A DNA stretch of 58,991 nt from Campylobacter sp. (GCA_022775765.1 JALFKC010000084.1:1-58991); one strand, 5' to 3'. Shown: positions 27,118-36,416, counted from the stretch's first letter. Notes: a model not told the origin generated them from the letters alone. Numbers and translations are program-made.

Positions 27118-27429
27118 TAATTATTAAACTAAATTTCACCAAAAGCCACTAAAACACAAAGATGAACTAAAATTAGCTAATTTTAATAAATTTAAGAATT
27201 TTATATAGACAACAATGTTTAATTTGCAAATAAGTATTTTTGATAGTAGTAATTTTATAATTATTGGTCATATCTAAAATGTGAATTTACGCTTAGGAAT
27301 TTGACATAGTGCAATTAAAATTATCACCAAAAGCGTAAATTTTGGTATAAATTTATAGTAATTTTATTATACTTAAAATCATCATAAAGCAACCACTCAA
27401 AATATCTAGGTGTAAATAACATACTTAAA
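27118..27429. other. Intergenic gap, no gene seen
   Basis: This AT-rich stretch lies between the kinase and the terminator of the opposite-strand operon. I see no ORF with a credible ribosome-binding site, no tRNA-like fold and no strong repeat. Confidence 0.5.
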
Positions 27430-27435
27430 TAAAAA

Positions 27436-27481
27436 TTGCCTTTGCAAACAAATAAGCTTATCAAATTAGCCACAAAGGCAA
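27436..27481 (-). terminator. Terminator of the methyltransferase/hisD operon
   Basis: Arms TTGCCTTTG (27436-27444) and CAAAGGCAA (27473-27481) pair over 9 bp with a 28-base loop that holds a smaller palindrome around AAGCTT. On the minus strand it is followed by TTTTTATTTA, a proper U-tract. Confidence 0.7.
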
Positions 27482-27499
27482 ATTTAAGCAGCCTAAATT

Positions 27500-29044
27500 T
27501 CACACCAAAAACGCATTTTCATATAAAAACTGAATTTTAGCTTTTACATAATTTTTAGCCAAAGACGCGATTTTTTCTTTTGAAGTTACAGTCCTATCTT
27601 CAATAACAAATCTAAATTTTCCATCTTTTTCTATTTTGATGAGTTCATTAACCAGCTCATCAAAACTACGCGTTCCATCAAAATATGGCAAAAACTCAAA
27701 ATCTACATTCTCATCAATGCTAGCATTTTCATATTTTGGTGTAAAAAATGAGACTAATTTGCCATTTTGCTTAATATAATCTAAAAGTTTAAGATATGCT
27801 GAATCTATTTTTGGTTTGTCTTTGATAGATGGATTAAATTTCATCTCAAAAAGTTCGAAATTAAGCTTTTTAGCACAAAGCAAAAAGCACAGATTTTTAT
27901 ACATTTCATCAACTTCTTCTTTGCTATGATAATTTTTATACTCATCTATAAATTTGCCAACTTTTAAATTTGATGGATAAATTTCACTAAGTTTATCCAA
28001 AAGCTCACCCATATTGCGTGGCATATATTCATTATTTGTTAAGTTTTTGTATGCTTTTTGAGTAGAGTCGTAGCTAAATTTGCCATCCACAAAAAGCTCA
28101 TCAAGAGTTTCATATTTGATATTAATCTCAGGATTTATCTCTTTGGCAAACTCACTTTTCACAAAAAGAGTTCGTCTAAAAGTTTTATTGGTGATAAAAT
28201 CAATAAATTGCTCAAACTTAACTCTATCCTTACCACACTCTTTTTGCAATGCCTCTTTTAACTCACCACTAACTGGTGCAAACACAGAACTAACAATGTC
28301 AGCCTCACACAAAAACTCAAGCCCATACTCTCTAGCAATTTTGGCCACATCCTTAAAATAATCTGGATTATTCACATCTTCAAAATATTCGTGCATTATA
28401 TAGCTTGATGGCTTATTAACCAAATTATCATAATACTCATCAATTGTTGATTTGATAAGATGGTCTTTTGGGTTATTTTTGAGAAATTTAAGTGTATCAA
28501 GGCCTAATTTAAACTTATCATCACTACTAATTTCTCTATCCAAGGTTCTAAAAAGCATAATATCTCTTAGAATTTCTTTGAATTTCCAACCCAGATATGT
28601 GTTGTATGATAGATATGCAATGCCATCTTTACTTAAACATTTACTAAATATTTTAAAAATACCATCTTTTACACTATCAGGCACCCAGCTATAAATTCCG
28701 TGAGCGATTATGTAATCAAACTCACCAAAACCATCATCTATCTCTAAGATATCTTTTTGATAAAATGAGATATTTTGAATGGCTAATTTTTTGGCTAAGC
28801 TTTTAGCCTGTTTGATCTGATTTTTGGATAGATCAATACCGACAACTTTTGCCGATTTATGTTTAAGTGCAAATGGGATGATATTGCCCCCACCCGCACA
28901 ACCTATCTCAAGGACTCTCGCACTCTCAACATTTGCAGGGTTTAGCCCATAAATTAGCCCAGCTATGAATGAGTTTTCGGGCTGAGCTGTTTTGAAAACA
29001 GACGAAGTGTAAGGAATCTCGTCGTAAGCGTTTAATTTTTCCAT
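27500..29044 (-). CDS. Class I SAM methyltransferase with C-terminal methyltransferase-regulatory domain
   Basis: The 514-residue protein has an N-terminal class I methyltransferase domain (LEIGCAGGGNIIPFAL near residues 45-60, acidic VVGIDLS strand 2 end, IIAHGIYSWV) followed by about 300 residues matching the PRMT/methyltransferase regulatory domain found after such enzymes, with KNYVKAKIQFLYENAFLV at the end. The substrate is unknown. It lies 19 bases after hisD on the same strand and has an AAAGGA Shine-Dalgarno. The terminator at 27436 ends the unit. Confidence 0.75.
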   Translation of the reverse strand: MEKLNAYDEIPYTSSVFKTAQPENSFIAGLIYGLNPANVESARVLEIGCAGGGNIIPFALKHKSAKVVGIDLSKNQIKQAKSLAKKLAIQNISFYQKDILEIDDGFGEFDYIIAHGIYSWVPDSVKDGIFKIFSKCLSKDGIAYLSYNTYLGWKFKEILRDIMLFRTLDREISSDDKFKLGLDTLKFLKNNPKDHLIKSTIDEYYDNLVNKPSSYIMHEYFEDVNNPDYFKDVAKIAREYGLEFLCEADIVSSVFAPVSGELKEALQKECGKDRVKFEQFIDFITNKTFRRTLFVKSEFAKEINPEINIKYETLDELFVDGKFSYDSTQKAYKNLTNNEYMPRNMGELLDKLSEIYPSNLKVGKFIDEYKNYHSKEEVDEMYKNLCFLLCAKKLNFELFEMKFNPSIKDKPKIDSAYLKLLDYIKQNGKLVSFFTPKYENASIDENVDFEFLPYFDGTRSFDELVNELIKIEKDGKFRFVIEDRTVTSKEKIASLAKNYVKAKIQFLYENAFLV

Positions 29045-29063
29045 ATTTTTCCTTTACGAGAGC

Positions 29064-30347
29064 CTATTTGGTTCTAATTTTAACTGACAATTTGTGTGCT
29101 TCAAGCCCTTCGGCGTCAGCTAAATCCATACAAGCCTTGCTAAGTTCATCTATACCGCCACGGCTAATTGAGATGATAGAAGTTCGCTTGATAAAATTAT
29201 ACACCCCAAGCGGCGAGAAAAATCTCGCACTTCCACCTGTTGGCAATGTGTGATTTGGCCCTGCGATATAATCCCCCATCGCCTCAGGCGTATTGCTTCC
29301 CAAAAACAGAGCTCCTGCGTGTTTGATACGCGGTAAAATCTCAAAACTATTTTCACAAACCACCTCAAGGTGCTCTACAGCTAACTCATTCATTAAGCTT
29401 ATACTCTCATCCATATCTTTTGTGATTATGATAGCAGCTTTATTTTCAATACTTTTAGTAGCGATAGCGGTTCGTTTTAAGCTTGGCAAAATTTTATAAA
29501 TTTCATCTTTTACTTTGATAGCCAAACTCTCATCACTTGTCACCAAAAAGCTACTTGCAAGCTCGTCGTGTTCGGCCTGAGATAGTAGGTCAATTGCCAA
29601 AACTTTTGCGTCAGCAGAGCTATCAGCTATCACGCCTATTTCGCTAGGACCTGCTATCATATCGATATTTACTTCGCCAAAAACTAACTTTTTGGCAGTG
29701 GCTACAAAGATATTACCAGGACCTGTGATTACATCTACTTTTTGCACACTTTTGGTGCCGTAGGCCATCGCCCCAATCGCACTAGCCCCACCAAGTTTAT
29801 AGACTTTCTTAGCACCCAAAAAGTGTAATGTCGCCAAAAGCAGCTCACTAACCTTTCCGCCTACTGCGGGCGTACAAACAACTATCTCTTTAACTCCTGC
29901 AACAACTGCTGGGATATAGTTCATCAGTAGTGAGCTTGGATAGGCCGCCTTACCTCCTGGGACATAGAGCCCTGCTCTATCAACTGGGGTGATTTTTTGC
30001 CCTAAAACTGTGCCACTGTCTTCAAAACTTAGCCAAGTTTTCTCAAGCTGTTTTTGGTGATAGTCATAGATCCTATCATAGGCTATTTTGATAGCGTTTT
30101 TAAGATCTTCTGGGGTTTTGTCATAAGCCTTTTTCATCTCATTTTCAGAGATTAAAAAGCCATCTTTTGGCTCCCATTTGTCAAATTTAATAATCTGCTC
30201 TTTTAACGCCTCATCGCCCCTAACTTTGATATCATCAAGTATTTGGCTAACTACTGGCATAACATTTGCCATATCTAAATTTGATCTATTAACTAATCTA
30301 TCAAATTCATCCCTAAAATTTACTTCATCTGTTTTTAAAATTTTCAT
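29064..30347 (-). CDS. hisD: Histidinol dehydrogenase
   Basis: The 427-residue enzyme oxidises L-histidinol to L-histidine. Family blocks include DRAGLYVPGGKAAYPSSLLMNYIPA, ITGPGNIFVATAKK, DMIAGPSEIGVIAD, the AEHDELA zinc-site motif near residue 255, the VEHLEV motif with catalytic Glu/His near 320 and a GPNHTLPTGGSARFFSPL segment. Full length. The ATG follows AAAAGGATGATAA. It overlaps the PLP enzyme gene by 23 bases. It stands apart from any other his gene in the window. Confidence 0.95.
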   Translation of the reverse strand: MKILKTDEVNFRDEFDRLVNRSNLDMANVMPVVSQILDDIKVRGDEALKEQIIKFDKWEPKDGFLISENEMKKAYDKTPEDLKNAIKIAYDRIYDYHQKQLEKTWLSFEDSGTVLGQKITPVDRAGLYVPGGKAAYPSSLLMNYIPAVVAGVKEIVVCTPAVGGKVSELLLATLHFLGAKKVYKLGGASAIGAMAYGTKSVQKVDVITGPGNIFVATAKKLVFGEVNIDMIAGPSEIGVIADSSADAKVLAIDLLSQAEHDELASSFLVTSDESLAIKVKDEIYKILPSLKRTAIATKSIENKAAIIITKDMDESISLMNELAVEHLEVVCENSFEILPRIKHAGALFLGSNTPEAMGDYIAGPNHTLPTGGSARFFSPLGVYNFIKRTSIISISRGGIDELSKACMDLADAEGLEAHKLSVKIRTK

Positions 30348-31197
30348 TTATCATCCTTTTTCTTTCATATCTTTTAAGTTGAGTTAAATTTCCTAAAATT
30401 CCACCTTGATGAATGTATAAGATATTTTTTGTAAATTTACTCAAATTTTCAAGCAGTGTCAAAAATCCAATCGGATCATAAAGCAGGTCAAACTCTATAC
30501 CTGTCTCATCAAGTAAATTTCGCCAAATTTCATAAAGCTCTACTTTTAAATCCCCAAAATGGTATTTTTTGGGCGGATTTAAGATGGTTGGTTTTGGGCT
30601 ATCATCTAGCTCTCTCATCTGCTTTAAAAGATAATCACTATCACCAACACAAGGGCAAGTAAAAACTCTAAATTTAGTATGTTTTGCTAGATATAGTGCA
30701 CTCGCTCCGGTCCCACTTGGTAAAAATATATCAAACTCAAGCGAGTTTTCATCGGCAAAACTCTCAATCTCTTTAGTTTGAGCTTCAAATCCAGACTCAG
30801 CCTCTTTTTGAGCTACACCCTCTTTGATAAAGATAGTTTTGTCATCGCACAAGCTTTTTGCAAAACTCTCTCTATCTTTTGCGACAAAAAGCTTCATACC
30901 GTTTTCTAAGGCAAATTTTAGATTGCCTTGTGGATTGGCTTTTAGGTTTGATGAGAGATGACTAACCGCGTATTTAAACTCAAGCCCCTTAAGCTTGGCA
31001 AAAACGCTTAGGCTATACATAGCATTTGACTGCGATGAGCCATAGCTTACCACGCTATTATAATCATTAAGATCGCGGTTTAAAAAGTAGTGAAGTTTTC
31101 TAGCTTTATTGCCATTAAACTCACCCAAAAGGTCATCTCTTAAAAGATAAAACTCGCGGTTTCTAAACTTAAACCTATCAATTTTTGCTCGCATCAT
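30325..31197 (-). CDS. PLP-dependent ACC-deaminase/D-cysteine-desulfhydrase-like enzyme
   Basis: The 290-residue fold-type II PLP enzyme has LLGEFNGNKARKLHYFL near residues 24-40, where NKARK carries the Schiff-base lysine, a VSYGSSQSNAMYSL block that binds substrate carboxylate, and LPSGTGASALYL binding the PLP phosphate. This matches the ACC deaminase/D-cysteine desulfhydrase family. Several active-site features separate the two activities and I cannot assign one. It overlaps the OmpA-like gene by 20 bases. Confidence 0.75.
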   Translation of the reverse strand: MMRAKIDRFKFRNREFYLLRDDLLGEFNGNKARKLHYFLNRDLNDYNSVVSYGSSQSNAMYSLSVFAKLKGLEFKYAVSHLSSNLKANPQGNLKFALENGMKLFVAKDRESFAKSLCDDKTIFIKEGVAQKEAESGFEAQTKEIESFADENSLEFDIFLPSGTGASALYLAKHTKFRVFTCPCVGDSDYLLKQMRELDDSPKPTILNPPKKYHFGDLKVELYEIWRNLLDETGIEFDLLYDPIGFLTLLENLSKFTKNILYIHQGGILGNLTQLKRYERKRMINENFKNR

Positions 31198-32230
31198 ATT
31201 TTAAAAAGTTCTCTATCTCTTGCAAGGTTTGCTTGTTTGATATCATAAACTTAATCTCTATACGCCTACTAGCGTCTTTATCCTCAACCCCATCAACTAT
31301 AATTGGTGACATAAAGCTTCGTCCGCTAGCGGTAAGATAGTGCTTTAATCTCTCATCTGTATTCCACGAATTTATAAAAGCCATCACAGAAAACGCTCTT
31401 TGTTGTGAAAGATTGAGATTATAGATATAATCCCCATCGCTATCAGTATGCCCTTCTATCACAATTGCGTCTAAATTTTGCCTAATATCATCGTCATTTA
31501 AAAGCGTATCAAAATACCTTTTTAGCGTATTTTGAAGCCCATCTTTTGCCTCATCTTTTAGCACATATGATCCCTTATCAAAAAGAACTGATGATGATAG
31601 AGTTAAAGCTCCAGTATCTTGGTCGATATTTACACTATCACCTAATGAATCTTTGATTTTAGAGATGATCTCAACCTTAATCCCGGCTAAATTTTGAATA
31701 CGATTTTTGGTAATATTTAGGTCATTTAGTATAGTTTGCAAATCCTTATCTTTTTGAGAAATTTGCTCCATAAAATATGCAATTTTTAGCTCATTTTCAG
31801 ATATAGTCTCGTTTTGTTCTTGATTTAGTGCTTGCAAATCCTTTATATATGCGTCAAGGTCGATATTTTGATTTTGCAAACTCTGCACTAATTTTTCAAG
31901 CTCATCAATCTGCACTACATAGATAGAATTTGATTTTTTGAGATCTTTGGTTTCAATATCAAGTTCATTTAGCCTATCGCTAAATATTTTGTTTAAATTT
32001 TCAAGCTCAGCGGTTTTGTTTTTTTCTAAATTTAACATTCCCAAAGTATTCAAAAAATCTTGCTGTTTTTGCTCCAAAGAGATTTTGGTATCGGCTAGGC
32101 TTGTTTGAACTAACATATATTTGACAATAATGCCACCCACTAAAAGTATAAATACAAAAAGCAGTCCCGCCATCAAGTCTGCATATGCGACCCAAAAATT
32201 CTCTCTTTCGTCATCTTTTCGCTTCATCAT
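31178..32230 (-). CDS. MotB/OmpA-like stator-type protein with long coiled coil
   Basis: The 350-residue protein has one N-terminal helix, FWVAYADLMAGLLFVFILLVG (19 core residues from 12), with an aspartate at residue 18 placed like the proton-carrying Asp of MotB. A coiled coil spans about 45-180 and an OmpA-type peptidoglycan-binding domain about 205-345 (IVIEGHTDSDGDYIYNLNLSQQRA). It pairs with the MotA/TolQ-like gene just upstream, so the two likely form a proton-driven machine anchored to the cell wall. It corresponds in context to C. jejuni Cj0599. Confidence 0.8.
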   Translation of the reverse strand: MMKRKDDERENFWVAYADLMAGLLFVFILLVGGIIVKYMLVQTSLADTKISLEQKQQDFLNTLGMLNLEKNKTAELENLNKIFSDRLNELDIETKDLKKSNSIYVVQIDELEKLVQSLQNQNIDLDAYIKDLQALNQEQNETISENELKIAYFMEQISQKDKDLQTILNDLNITKNRIQNLAGIKVEIISKIKDSLGDSVNIDQDTGALTLSSSVLFDKGSYVLKDEAKDGLQNTLKRYFDTLLNDDDIRQNLDAIVIEGHTDSDGDYIYNLNLSQQRAFSVMAFINSWNTDERLKHYLTASGRSFMSPIIVDGVEDKDASRRIEIKFMISNKQTLQEIENFLKYDASKN

Positions 32231-32232
32231 GG

Positions 32233-33513
32233 CTAGTCATTTTTTATATTTATTTTATCATCAATATTTTCAAGCGAGAGTTTAAGCTCTTCTACCAAAT
32301 CAGTATTATCAGAATCTTTATACTCATCAAATTCACCCTTTAACTTCGCAATCTCATCACTAATAACTTTTTGAAATTTAGCATTTGATTTTTCGTAAGT
32401 ATCGTTTATATCTTGTTTAACACTTGAGAGATTTTGTTCAAATCCAAACAAAGCCTTGCTAAAAGCGGTGGTTAGCTCATCTAATTGTTCTATTTTACTG
32501 TTGTTGTGGGCTATCATATCTTTATACTCTTTTGAGAGATTGCTTTGGATAATGGCGATATTTTTGGCTAAAGAGTCAATACTAGAGATAATTTTGGCTT
32601 GATTTTTGTTAAAACTATCTTCTATTTCAGCACTTCTAGCTAAGATATTTGATATATCAACAAGCTTTGAATTTGCCGATTTGATAGAGCTCTCTTCAAG
32701 TTCAATAATGCTTTTAAAATTTGCAAATTTAGCATTCAAAGCTGAAGTAAAATTCTCACTAAAATCCCCTTGAAATGCGTTGTTTAAAATATTAGTAGTT
32801 CGCTCGCTTTTAGAGATAATCTCGACCAAAAGCCCTTGAGTGATCTCTTCGTTTTGCCAAAAAAAGTTTCTCGTAGCGTTTTTGTATTTAAAAAGCAACT
32901 TTTCAAACCTACTCATACCCCTTTTTTCAAAATATATCCACCACAATGCTAAGAATATACCATAAATTGAGATATAAAATGCCGTTCCAACCCCGCCTAG
33001 AAGCTGAGCGATTTCAGTTTCAAGCCCATCAATATTGGTTGAAGAAAACTCAGGCATTGATATAGCAATACTAATAAAAGTTCCTAAAATTCCAAGCATT
33101 GGAAATACGCCTGAGGCGACTCTTGAGTAGTTTTCATTTCTAATATCTCTTACAAATTCCTCTACAAAATCATCAAATCCAGCATTTGATTTTTTACGAT
33201 TACCGATGACGATGAGATGAGACATTATATAATCTTTGAGATTTTTTTTGAAAACTTCTATTCTATCTTCAAAAAGCCTACAACCATACTCAGCATTATG
33301 CCTTGCAACAATCAAAGCTATCAAAAGCAAAAATGCCATCATAACTATGCTATGAAGCTCAACTTTTAGCGATATAATATCAAAATATCCTAGTGCAAAT
33401 ACTACAAAAAATGCCACAGGTGCAAATATTATCTTTAGATAAACCCCTATTAAAGACCCGCCTGTATCATCAGGAACCAAAATGTCTAATGCGACTTCTT
33501 TACTGTTTTCCAT
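32233..33513 (-). CDS. MotA/TolQ/ExbB-type proton-channel protein with coiled-coil tail
   Basis: The 426-residue protein has an N-terminal helix pair (about 25-72), a cytoplasmic segment, then the conserved MotA/TolQ/ExbB block SGVFPMLGILGTFISIAIS near 132-150 and LLGGVGTAFYISIYGIFLALWWIYFEKR near 170-197. The C-terminal ~200 residues are charged, coiled-coil-like and extend into the cytoplasm. It lies 2 bases before the OmpA-like partner. The context equals C. jejuni Cj0598; the role of the pair is not established to my knowledge. Confidence 0.78.
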   Translation of the reverse strand: MENSKEVALDILVPDDTGGSLIGVYLKIIFAPVAFFVVFALGYFDIISLKVELHSIVMMAFLLLIALIVARHNAEYGCRLFEDRIEVFKKNLKDYIMSHLIVIGNRKKSNAGFDDFVEEFVRDIRNENYSRVASGVFPMLGILGTFISIAISMPEFSSTNIDGLETEIAQLLGGVGTAFYISIYGIFLALWWIYFEKRGMSRFEKLLFKYKNATRNFFWQNEEITQGLLVEIISKSERTTNILNNAFQGDFSENFTSALNAKFANFKSIIELEESSIKSANSKLVDISNILARSAEIEDSFNKNQAKIISSIDSLAKNIAIIQSNLSKEYKDMIAHNNSKIEQLDELTTAFSKALFGFEQNLSSVKQDINDTYEKSNAKFQKVISDEIAKLKGEFDEYKDSDNTDLVEELKLSLENIDDKINIKND

Positions 33514-33524
33514 ACTCTCTCCGC

Positions 33525-34589
33525 TTAGTTTCTATTAAGACAATTTAGATCACTAAATGCAATCTGTAGTCTCTTTACCATACTCTCTTCGCCCATTCTT
33601 AGCCATTTTCTAGGGTCGTAATATTTTTTATTTGGCTTATCTTCGCCCTCAGGATTGCCGATTTGTCCTTGCAAATAGTCTCTAAATTTAAGTTCATACT
33701 CTCTAACACCATCCCAAAAAGCCCACTGAGTGTCAGTATCAATATTCATCTTTACTACGCCATAGCTAACTGCATTTTTAATGTCTTTGATATCGCTGCC
33801 ACTTCCGCCGTGAAATACAAATTTCACTGGTTTTTCATCTTTTAATCCAAACTCATTTTTCACATAAATTTGTGAATTTTTAAGAATTTCAGGTCTTAAA
33901 ACGACATTGCCTGGTTTATAAACCCCATGAACATTGCCAAAACTAGCTGCTATGCTAAATTTATCACTTACAGCACTTAACTCTTTGTAAGCGTAAGCTA
34001 CATCACTAGGCTGAGTATATAAAAGTGAGTTATCCACGCTCGTGTTATCTACGCCATCTTCTTCGCCACCTGTCACGCCAAGTTCTATCTCAAGGCTAAT
34101 GCCAAGCTCGCTTAACTCCTCTAAGTAACGCTTAGAAGTTGAGATATTTTTATCCAAACTCTCTTCACTAAGATCAAGCATATGCGAACTAAATAGTGGC
34201 ACACCGTGATTTGCTTTAAATTTTCTACTCGCTTTTATAAGCTCATCAATCCAAGGAAGCAGTTTTCTAGCGGCGTGATCGGTATGCAAGATAACAGCTA
34301 CACCATAAGCCTTAGCCATCATATGTGCGTGTTTTGCCCCAGCAATCGCCCCCATTACAGTGGCCTGTGGGCAGGTTTTGCCAGCATAAAATGAAGCTCC
34401 ACCATTTGAAAACTGAATTATAACGGGCGAATTAGCTACTTTTGCACTTTCAAGCACTGCGTTGATAGAATTTGACCCTACTACATTTACTGCAGGTATA
34501 GCAAATCCATTTTCTTTTGCATAATCATAAACTTTGCTTACATCATCGCCACTCAAAACGCCCGGTCTAACTATATCTAATACGCCCAT
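33525..34589 (-). CDS. fbaA: Class II fructose-bisphosphate aldolase
   Basis: The 354-residue zinc aldolase interconverts fructose-1,6-bisphosphate with DHAP and glyceraldehyde-3-phosphate, mainly for gluconeogenesis in Campylobacter. Motifs: ILHTDHAARK with catalytic Asp and zinc His near 108-112, LEIELGVTGGEEDGVD near 180, FGNVHGVYKPGNV zinc His, VFHGGSGS near 258 and YGVVKMNIDTDTQWA. Strong AAGGAG Shine-Dalgarno. Located between peb4 and the MotA-like gene, as in C. jejuni. Confidence 0.95.
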   Translation of the reverse strand: MGVLDIVRPGVLSGDDVSKVYDYAKENGFAIPAVNVVGSNSINAVLESAKVANSPVIIQFSNGGASFYAGKTCPQATVMGAIAGAKHAHMMAKAYGVAVILHTDHAARKLLPWIDELIKASRKFKANHGVPLFSSHMLDLSEESLDKNISTSKRYLEELSELGISLEIELGVTGGEEDGVDNTSVDNSLLYTQPSDVAYAYKELSAVSDKFSIAASFGNVHGVYKPGNVVLRPEILKNSQIYVKNEFGLKDEKPVKFVFHGGSGSDIKDIKNAVSYGVVKMNIDTDTQWAFWDGVREYELKFRDYLQGQIGNPEGEDKPNKKYYDPRKWLRMGEESMVKRLQIAFSDLNCLNRN

Positions 34590-34598
34590 TTTTTCTCC

Positions 34599-35414
34599 TT
34601 ATCTATATTCTACTTTTGATTTTTTTACTAAATCATCAGCTATTTTTTGGATATTTGCTTTGTATTTTTCCTCTTTTAAGACATTTTCTATATATTTTTT
34701 GGTCTCATCTAGTGTGAGTTGTTTTTTATCTTTATTATCAACTTTATAGATTACATGATAACCAAAATCAGATTTAACAGGGGTTTTTGAAATTTCACCC
34801 TTTTTAAGTGCTACAACTGCGTCAGAAAAAGGTTTAACCATCTGTTCTGGGGCAAACCAACCAAGATCACCACCTGATTGTTTAGCAGCTGGTTCGATAG
34901 ATTTTTCTTTGGCAATAGCTGTGAAGTTGCCATCAAGACCCTCTTTTTTAACCTTAGAAAGTTTAGCGATGATATCTTTGGCCTCTTTTTCATCTTTGAC
35001 TAAGATATGTTTTGCGTGAATTTGAGCTGGCTCTACAAAATTTGCTTTGTTTTCGTCATAAAACTTTTTGATCTCAGCGTCACTTACTTTTGTTTTAGCA
35101 AACTCACCTAGCTGCCAAACACGAAGTGCGATATTATCTTTTGCAATCTCAACTTCTTCTTTATAGGTTGCGTTGTTTTCAATGCCACTAGCTTTTGCGT
35201 GTTTAGTTAATAGATGAAACTGAATGCTTTTATCAATTAAATCCTTTTTTGCGTCAATTGGAAGTTGATTGATGTCAAATCCAGCTGGAATGCCTTGCAA
35301 AAGTGGGGCGACCTCGCGTTCTGTGATATTTTCGCCATCCACAACAGCAAAAACTTGAGCGTTCAAACTTAAAGCCGCAACTAGGCTTAAAGCACCAAAT
35401 AGTATTTTATTCAT
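34599..35414 (-). CDS. peb4: Periplasmic peptidyl-prolyl cis-trans isomerase/chaperone (PEB4/Cbf2)
   Basis: The 271-residue parvulin-type chaperone has a signal peptide (MNKILFGALSLVAALSLNAQVFA), an N-terminal SurA-like helical domain (about 25-125) and a rotamase domain (about 128-225) with HILVKDEKEAKDII and GGDLGWFAPEQMVKPFSDAV. It folds outer-membrane proteins in the periplasm. The ATG at 35414 follows AAAAGG; an in-frame start 15 codons upstream would spoil the signal peptide. Divergent to nth, followed by fbaA. Confidence 0.92.
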   Translation of the reverse strand: MNKILFGALSLVAALSLNAQVFAVVDGENITEREVAPLLQGIPAGFDINQLPIDAKKDLIDKSIQFHLLTKHAKASGIENNATYKEEVEIAKDNIALRVWQLGEFAKTKVSDAEIKKFYDENKANFVEPAQIHAKHILVKDEKEAKDIIAKLSKVKKEGLDGNFTAIAKEKSIEPAAKQSGGDLGWFAPEQMVKPFSDAVVALKKGEISKTPVKSDFGYHVIYKVDNKDKKQLTLDETKKYIENVLKEEKYKANIQKIADDLVKKSKVEYR

Positions 35415-35481
35415 ACAAATCCTTTTAAAAAAATTTCTGCGATTATAGCTTAAATTCATTTAAAAATAGCTAATTTTTAGC

Positions 35482-35487
35482 TACAAT
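35482..35487 (+). promoter_or_regulatory. -10 element of nth; likely leaderless transcript
   Basis: TACAAT lies only 7 bases before the nth ATG (35495), so the predicted transcript start falls at or next to the initiation codon. No Shine-Dalgarno is visible before the ATG, consistent with leaderless translation. Confidence 0.45.
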
Positions 35488-35494
35488 TACGCTT

Positions 35495-36127
35495 ATGAGA
35501 AGTAAAAAAGATATTTTAGAGATTAAAAAACTATTTTTAGATCACTTTGGCAAGCCTGAAACTGAGCTTAAGTTTAACTCACTTTATGAGCTTTTGGTAT
35601 GCGTTATGCTCTCAGCCCAGTGCCCAGATAAGAGAGTAAATCTCATCACACCAGGGCTTTTTAGCGAGTATCCAAATATTCCTAGCCTAGCCGTGGCAAA
35701 ACTTGGTGCGGTAAAAATGCTGATAAATACCTGTAATTTTTATAACAATAAAGCGACAAATTTAATCAAAATGGCAAAGTCTGTGATGGAAAATTTCGGC
35801 GGTGAAATTCCAAATTCTAGAGATGAGCTGATGAGCCTTGCAGGTGTCGGCAGGAAGACTGCAAATGTGGTGATGATAGAGTGGTTTGGGGCGAATTTGA
35901 TGGCTGTGGATACGCATGTTTTTAGGGTTTCGCACCGCCTTGGGCTAAGCTTAGCAAAAACAGTAGATGAAACTGAAGCTGACCTTACAAAGGCGTTTAA
36001 GACCGAATTAAACTACCTTCATCAAGCGATGGTGCTTTTTGGGCGTTATACTTGTAAGGCAAATAAGCCAAATTGTGGTGAATGTTTTATGAGTGAAATG
36101 TGTAAAAGTAAGGATAAAAGAATTTAG
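35495..36127 (+). CDS. nth: Endonuclease III
   Basis: The 210-residue base-excision DNA glycosylase/AP lyase has the helix-hairpin-helix LAGVGRKTANVV (about 114-125), catalytic Lys in that motif and Asp in MAVDTHVFRVSHRLG (about 136-150), and a [4Fe-4S] loop CKANKPNCGECFMSEMC with C-X6-C-X2-C-X5-C spacing. Full length. No Shine-Dalgarno, with a promoter immediately upstream. Divergent from peb4, as in C. jejuni. The 3' end appears partly duplicated 530 bases downstream. Confidence 0.94.
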   Translation: MRSKKDILEIKKLFLDHFGKPETELKFNSLYELLVCVMLSAQCPDKRVNLITPGLFSEYPNIPSLAVAKLGAVKMLINTCNFYNNKATNLIKMAKSVMENFGGEIPNSRDELMSLAGVGRKTANVVMIEWFGANLMAVDTHVFRVSHRLGLSLAKTVDETEADLTKAFKTELNYLHQAMVLFGRYTCKANKPNCGECFMSEMCKSKDKRI

Positions 36128-36159
36128 ATTTATGAAACTTCTAAATCTTGACAACCTTT

Positions 36160-36230
36160 AAGTTAAATTTGGGATTTTAAGTGAAACGCACTTCTCGTGC
36201 GTCGCAACGCAGAAATTCCAAATTTAACTT
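36160..36230. repeat. Long nested palindrome downstream of nth
   Basis: Arms AAGTTAAATTTGG (36160-36172) and CCAAATTTAACTT (36218-36230) pair perfectly over 13 bp and extend inward to about 19 bp with G-T wobbles. The loop holds a second hairpin ACGCA/TGCGT (36186-36202) and the string CGCACTTCT-cgt-GCGTCG. It may terminate nth, but the GC-rich core is unlike the genome and is shared with a second element at 36488. Confidence 0.6.
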
Positions 36231-36292
36231 AAATACTGCCAATTTTATCATAAGTTATTTTTTAGATATCAAATTTGTTTTTTTTGAAACCT

Positions 36293-36416
36293 AAATTTCA
36301 CTCAGATAAAATTTAAAGTTAAAATTTAGCTTTGCCTTTTTAATAAAATTTAGTCCAAATTTCGTTCATATAAATTTAAGGCTAAAATTTGGCTTAGCTT
36401 AATCTGAGCGAAATTT
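36293..36416. repeat. 15-bp inverted repeat flanking an AT-rich segment
   Basis: AAATTTCACTCAGAT (36293-36307) is repeated inverted as ATCTGAGCGAAATTT (36402-36416), 14 of 15 matching. The 94 bases between contain further AAATTT-type partial complements, so the region could fold back on itself. No ORF is seen. Confidence 0.45.

Noticed and set aside
31178-33513. Possible ZorA/ZorB anti-phage (Zorya) pair
   Set aside because: The MotA-like and OmpA-like proteins do resemble ZorAB, but no zorC, zorD or zorE gene is nearby and the pair sits in a conserved fbaA/peb4 neighbourhood of Campylobacter.
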